A program made the position numbers and the translations under genes. The notes beneath the pieces were generated by a model, which saw nothing but the letters and a program-made list of their open reading frames with translations, did not search any database and was not told the DNA's origin. This document shows positions 32,794 to 35,167 of a DNA stretch of 35,167 bases, piece by piece. How positions within the stretch are numbered: position 1 is the first letter of the stretch; the number at the start of each line of letters is the position of its first letter. This stretch comes from Verrucomicrobiota bacterium (GTDB taxonomy: Bacteria; Verrucomicrobiota; Kiritimatiellia; RFP12; UBA1067), in NCBI GenBank assembly GCA_016288465.1, contig JAEEZC010000242.1, forward strand, positions 1 to 35,167, written 5' to 3'.

Positions 32794-34778
32794 TGGACGA
32801 CCTCCCAGGTGATGGAGCCGTTGTTGTAGACCGGGCGGACCTTGTGGACGCCGTCGGTGCAGAGGACGCCGCCATCGAACTTGACGGGCGCTATATTGCG
32901 GATGTAGGTCTCGCCGCCGGCCATGTAGGAGGCCTTGACGAAGAGCGACGGCCCGGGCGACTTGCGCTGCACCGTCGCGACATACGCGCCGGACGTGCCG
33001 GACCAGTCGACGGTCGCTATGCAGTCGTCGTCGGTCTCGGCCTTCCAGTTCGGCGTTTGGAGGTCGCCGGTAATCTCAAGTATCGGGTGAGAGTCTGCGA
33101 TGACGGAGTAGGTGATGGTGCATGTCGAGCCGCTCACGCTGATGCCGTCGGCGTCAGCCCCGATCACGCGCTTGTCGCCCTGGACTATCTCGAACTGCGT
33201 CTCGCCGTCGCCGTCAATGACGCGGAAGGCCCCGTTGGTGCTGCCGCCGATCGTCGCGACGCCGGAGTTGCACTGCAGCACCCAGACCGCACCGTCGCTT
33301 GTGACAGTGCGCTGATAGGCCATTCCGGAGGCGACGAGGATGTTGGAGGAGGAGAGCTGCGTATAGCCGTCGGGCGCATAGCCGCCGGTCTCGCTGTCGT
33401 ATGCGCCCCACGCTCGGTCGGCCTTGTGGGCAAGCTCGGCCGTCACGTTGGTCTTGAAGACGTGGTTTTCGGCCTCGAACTTGTCCCAGCGAGCGCCCTC
33501 GCGCCAGACTCGCAGCCATTCGTTGGAGACCTGAACCTCGACATAGGCCTCGGGCGTGTGGACGACCGAGTCGTAGTTGGTCACGACAAAGCGAGCGTCT
33601 TCGCCGTTAAGGACCGCGCCGATAGCCGCAACCTGAGTCGCCAGCGTCTCGCCCTGAGACTTGGGGTAGAGGGAAGAGGCCGTTGAGTCGGTGTAGTTGG
33701 TCGCGGACTGCGCCGCGACGGCGAGACTCTGGGAGAGGGCGGCGGATGCGGAGTCGGTGTAGTTTGTCGCGGACTGGGCCGCGACGGCGAGACTCGCATC
33801 GATCGCCGACTCGTACACGACTTTTTCGAAGACGACGAGTATGCTGCAGGTTGCGAATACGCATCGCATCATTTCGTCGGTGACGTCGCCTGGCATTGGC
33901 GCAACTTGCGGTTCCTGCATGTACATACTGCCGTAAAGATGGGACCACACAGCGACCTCGTCGTCGCTGCACGTCACGAACGACGCTGAATTTGTCGTTG
34001 TTGTCGGCGTATCCCCATAGACCTGGGCCCCGCCGAACATTGCGCCTTCGATCTTGTAGAGCTTGTTTGTGGTGCTGCCGCTGTTCGTCACCTTGTAGAC
34101 GCATTTTACTTGACGGAAGTCTGCCTTTTTGTCGGCTAGAGCGTCTATGTCGGCTCCCCAGAACAGCTTCGCGCGATAAGCGGGGTATTTCGTCGAATTC
34201 AGGCCAAAGCGAAAGACCAAATTCGTAGCATACTCACCCGCCACGGGGGAAGCCACTGTCGTAGTATGTGCAACCGTGCCGTTCGGCCTCATGTAGTCAT
34301 AATCGACGCTCCAGTTTTGGGCATAGCGATACGGCGACCCGATCGACACGACATCCGACGGCAACGAAGGGAAGACCCAGTCGGAGAAGCCCGCGAAAGC
34401 CTCGGCGCGCGTCAGCTTGTCTGCCACCGCCGCGTCTGTGTAGTTTGTCGCGGACTGTGCCGCGACGGCGAGACTCTCGGAGAGGGCAGCAGAGGCGGAG
34501 TCGACGTAGTTGCTGGCGGCGGTGGCTGCGGAGGAGATTTCGGCGGGCCAGGGGGCGTTGAGGACGGTGAGGGCCGAGAAGTCGAGAGCCACCACCGGCG
34601 GTGCGACCATGTTCGGGCAGAAGCCCGGCGAGGGGAGCATTCGGAGGGTGCCGTTTGCGCGGTAGATGGTTTGGGTAATGGGGAACGGGGAATGGGGAAT
34701 CGGGAATGGAGGCCTGGACGAAGAAGCGGTAGGAGCTTGCGCCGACGTCGTTGGAGGGCGCGAAGGTTGCGTTGTCAA
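32790..34778 (-). CDS. Fibre-like protein body (main frame of a split gene)
   Basis: A 662-codon frame forming the body of a long fibre-like protein. Real coding begins after about residue 30; the Pro/Ser/Thr-rich start is the wrong-frame reading of the upstream part. Repeats SLAVAAQSATNYTD (three copies) are heptad-like and typical of trimeric phage fibres. The C-terminal half is beta-rich, and GDGETQFEIVQGDKRVIGAD lies near residue 520. It ends in SITWEVVQ and overlaps the membrane-protein gene. The N-terminal domain and signal peptide lie in another frame (34297-35049), separated by a 7-base repeat at 34673-34707. The ATG at 34778 may not be used. Confidence 0.6.
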   Translation of the reverse strand: MTTQPSRPPTTSAQAPTASSSRPPFPIPHSPFPITQTIYRANGTLRMLPSPGFCPNMVAPPVVALDFSALTVLNAPWPAEISSAATAASNYVDSASAALSESLAVAAQSATNYTDAAVADKLTRAEAFAGFSDWVFPSLPSDVVSIGSPYRYAQNWSVDYDYMRPNGTVAHTTTVASPVAGEYATNLVFRFGLNSTKYPAYRAKLFWGADIDALADKKADFRQVKCVYKVTNSGSTTNKLYKIEGAMFGGAQVYGDTPTTTTNSASFVTCSDDEVAVWSHLYGSMYMQEPQVAPMPGDVTDEMMRCVFATCSILVVFEKVVYESAIDASLAVAAQSATNYTDSASAALSQSLAVAAQSATNYTDSTASSLYPKSQGETLATQVAAIGAVLNGEDARFVVTNYDSVVHTPEAYVEVQVSNEWLRVWREGARWDKFEAENHVFKTNVTAELAHKADRAWGAYDSETGGYAPDGYTQLSSSNILVASGMAYQRTVTSDGAVWVLQCNSGVATIGGSTNGAFRVIDGDGETQFEIVQGDKRVIGADADGISVSGSTCTITYSVIADSHPILEITGDLQTPNWKAETDDDCIATVDWSGTSGAYVATVQRKSPGPSLFVKASYMAGGETYIRNIAPVKFDGGVLCTDGVHKVRPVYNNGSITWEVVQ
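33692..33728 (-). repeat. 37-bp direct repeat, copy 1
   Basis: One of three near-identical 37-bp copies (with 33758-33794 and 34439-34475) sharing GCCGCGACGGCGAGACT on the plus strand. It encodes the fibre repeat SLAVAAQSATNYT. Confidence 0.6.
33758..33794 (-). repeat. 37-bp direct repeat, copy 2
   Basis: Second copy of the fibre-gene repeat, lying 66 bases from copy 1. The close spacing would favour deletion or gain by recombination. Confidence 0.6.
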
Positions 34779-35049
34779 GGCGCCACCAGGCGTTGCCCAT
34801 GCCGTTGGTCTGGTAGAAGACGGCCTCTATGGTCGCGTTGGTAAGGGGGATGCCGTAGGCGCGGAAGGTGGGCTGGAAGGTGGCTGTCTCGCCCTGGTAG
34901 AGCGAGAACGCCTGGGCCTTGGCGTCGGGCCAGTTGCAGACCCACTGCAAGGGCGCTGCAGAGAGAGTGAATAGCGAAGAGTGAATAGTGAATAGGTTAA
35001 GGAGGGAAAGGAAAATCCCACACCGGGTAGATGCGTTGTGCTGTTTCAT
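34297..35049 (-). CDS. N-terminal part of the split fibre-like gene
   Basis: A 250-residue frame. A signal peptide (GIFLSLLNLFTIHSSLFTLS) is followed by a natural-looking domain (about 30-115), AFSLYQGETATFQPTFRAYG to YRFFVQA, resembling the immunoglobulin-like N-terminal domain of phage baseplate or fibre proteins (BppU type). After the heptamer at 34673-34707 the sequence becomes Arg-rich and out of frame with the fibre body, so the last about 125 residues are probably not native. The ATG at 35049 is chosen because AAGGA lies 9 bases upstream; the ATG at 35058 touches it. Removing 7 bases would fuse this part to the 32790-34778 frame and give a protein of about 745 residues. Confidence 0.6.
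   Translation of the reverse strand: MKQHNASTRCGIFLSLLNLFTIHSSLFTLSAAPLQWVCNWPDAKAQAFSLYQGETATFQPTFRAYGIPLTNATIEAVFYQTNGMGNAWWRLDNATFAPSNDVGASSYRFFVQASIPDSPFPVPHYPNHLPRKRHPPNAPLAGLLPEHGRTAGGGSRLLGPHRPQRPLARRNLLRSHRRQQLRRLRLCCPLRESRRRGTVRDKLHRRGGGRQADARRGFRGLLRLGLPFVAVGCRVDRVAVSLCPKLERRL
34439..34475 (-). repeat. 37-bp direct repeat, copy 3
   Basis: Third copy of the fibre-gene repeat, about 650 bases from the other two. It encodes SLAVAAQSATNYTD near the start of the fibre body. Confidence 0.6.
34673..34707. repeat. Heptanucleotide tandem repeat at the frame break
   Basis: Five 7-base units on the plus strand: GGGTAAT, GGGGAAC, GGGGAAT, GGGGAAT, CGGGAAT. The tract sits exactly where the N-terminal frame and the fibre-body frame of the split gene should meet. 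Seven is one more than a multiple of three, so each unit gained or lost changes the reading frame. Confidence 0.85.
34967..34994. repeat. Heptanucleotide tandem repeat in signal-peptide codons
   Basis: Four 7-base units: GTGAATA, GCGAAGA, GTGAATA, GTGAATA. On the minus strand they encode most of the hydrophobic core of the signal peptide (LFTIHSSLFT). The unit differs from that at 34673-34707. Confidence 0.8.
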
Positions 35050-35076
35050 AGTTTTCATTCCTTTACCTATTCACTA
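34986..35076. repeat. 11-bp inverted repeat around the fibre gene start
   Basis: TAGTGAATAGG at 34986-34996 is the exact reverse complement of CCTATTCACTA at 35066-35076. The arms enclose the ribosome binding site and start codon of the split fibre gene. In mRNA they could pair across a loop of about 69 bases. Confidence 0.55.
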
Positions 35077-35085
35077 AAAATCGTT

Positions 35086-35167
35086 TCAGTCCAGAAGCCT
35101 TGCCGGACTTGCCGGGGCGAAGGCGGGGGCGCTTGCCGGGCGGGCTTCGTCGTCGAGCTCGCCGGCC
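35086..35167 (-). CDS. C-terminal end of a gene cut by the window edge
   Basis: The last 26 codons of a minus-strand frame ending in SPARLLD and stopping at 35086-35088. The fragment is rich in Ala, Pro and Asp/Glu, a common tail composition of phage structural proteins. It lies 36 bases before the fibre start, in the same direction, so it is probably the preceding gene of the operon. Nothing more can be said. Confidence 0.45.
   Translation of the reverse strand, partial: AGELDDEARPASAPAFAPASPARLLD

Larger units (their letters stand above)
23250..35167 (-). mobile_element. Phage tail/neck module, probable prophage (right end cut)
   Basis: A continuous run of minus-strand genes, tightly spaced or overlapping, with a tape-measure-like coiled-coil protein, fibre-like proteins, a tail-completion-like protein and small structural proteins. 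No tail sheath is seen, so the tail is probably non-contractile (siphovirus-like). No integrase, terminase, portal, major capsid or lysis gene lies inside the window, and no attachment-site repeat was found. It could be an intact prophage extending to the right, a remnant, or a tail-derived particle. Confidence 0.7.

Noticed and set aside
34673-34707. Repeat tract considered as a CRISPR or an origin iteron array
   Set aside because: Units are 7 bases with no spacers, lie inside a coding region and have no Cas or replication gene beside them.
32790-34778. Reading the fibre body as a complete gene starting at the ATG at 34778
   Set aside because: Its first about 30 codons give a Pro/Ser/Thr-rich stretch that is the out-of-frame reading of a natural-looking upstream domain, and no ribosome binding site was recognised. 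The split-gene explanation is better, though internal initiation is not excluded.

Overview
The window looks like a piece of a GC-rich Gram-negative genome with an LPS outer membrane. It carries the bamA-skp-lpxD block, an exported beta-barrel protein, a SurA-like chaperone and an AsmA-like protein. A eukaryote-type hexokinase, large glycine-rich secreted repeat proteins and a NifA-like activator suit the PVC group (Kiritimatiellota, Lentisphaerota or Verrucomicrobiota, possibly gut-associated). That placement is inference from gene content; no rRNA is present to confirm it.

Left part (1-22.9 kb, all genes on +). A complete IS4-type insertion sequence (77-1646) with perfect 14-bp terminal inverted repeats opens the window. 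It is followed by an exported protein of unknown function overlapping a membrane metallophosphoesterase. Next is an envelope-biogenesis operon: bamA, skp/ompH, lpxD and a beta-barrel outer-membrane protein. infA, a YebC-family regulator, a GAF-AAA+-Fis activator (with GAFTDA in place of GAFTGA) and the coupled hisH-hisF pair follow. A duplicated secreted glycine-rich protein precedes guaA. Three tRNA genes (Asn-GTT, Leu-CAG, Glu-CTC) lead into a tightly overlapping string: AsmA-like, rsmA, hexokinase, SurA-like and argF. Several transcription units start at a clear extended -10 promoter (TGnTATAAT).

Middle (22.9-23.25 kb). This is a non-coding junction with a degenerate heptamer repeat and a strong intrinsic terminator that reads on the minus strand.

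Right part (23.25 kb to the end, all genes on -). This is a siphovirus-like tail and neck module, probably part of a prophage cut by the window edge. In transcription order it holds a fibre-like gene with a signal peptide, a membrane protein, an exported protein, a probable tail tube, a chaperone-position protein, a tape measure, two fibre-like proteins, several small proteins, a putative minor head protein, a tail-completion protein and a putative tail terminator. No integrase, terminase, portal, capsid, sheath or lysis gene is visible.

The most striking feature is the first fibre-like gene (32790-35049). It contains two different tandem heptanucleotide repeats, one in the signal-peptide codons and one at a frame break between its N-terminal domain and its fibre body. 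Loss of one 7-bp unit at the second tract would join the two frames, which is the arithmetic expected of a phase-variable contingency locus. The gene is translationally coupled to two further membrane-targeted or exported proteins, an unusual arrangement inside a tail operon.
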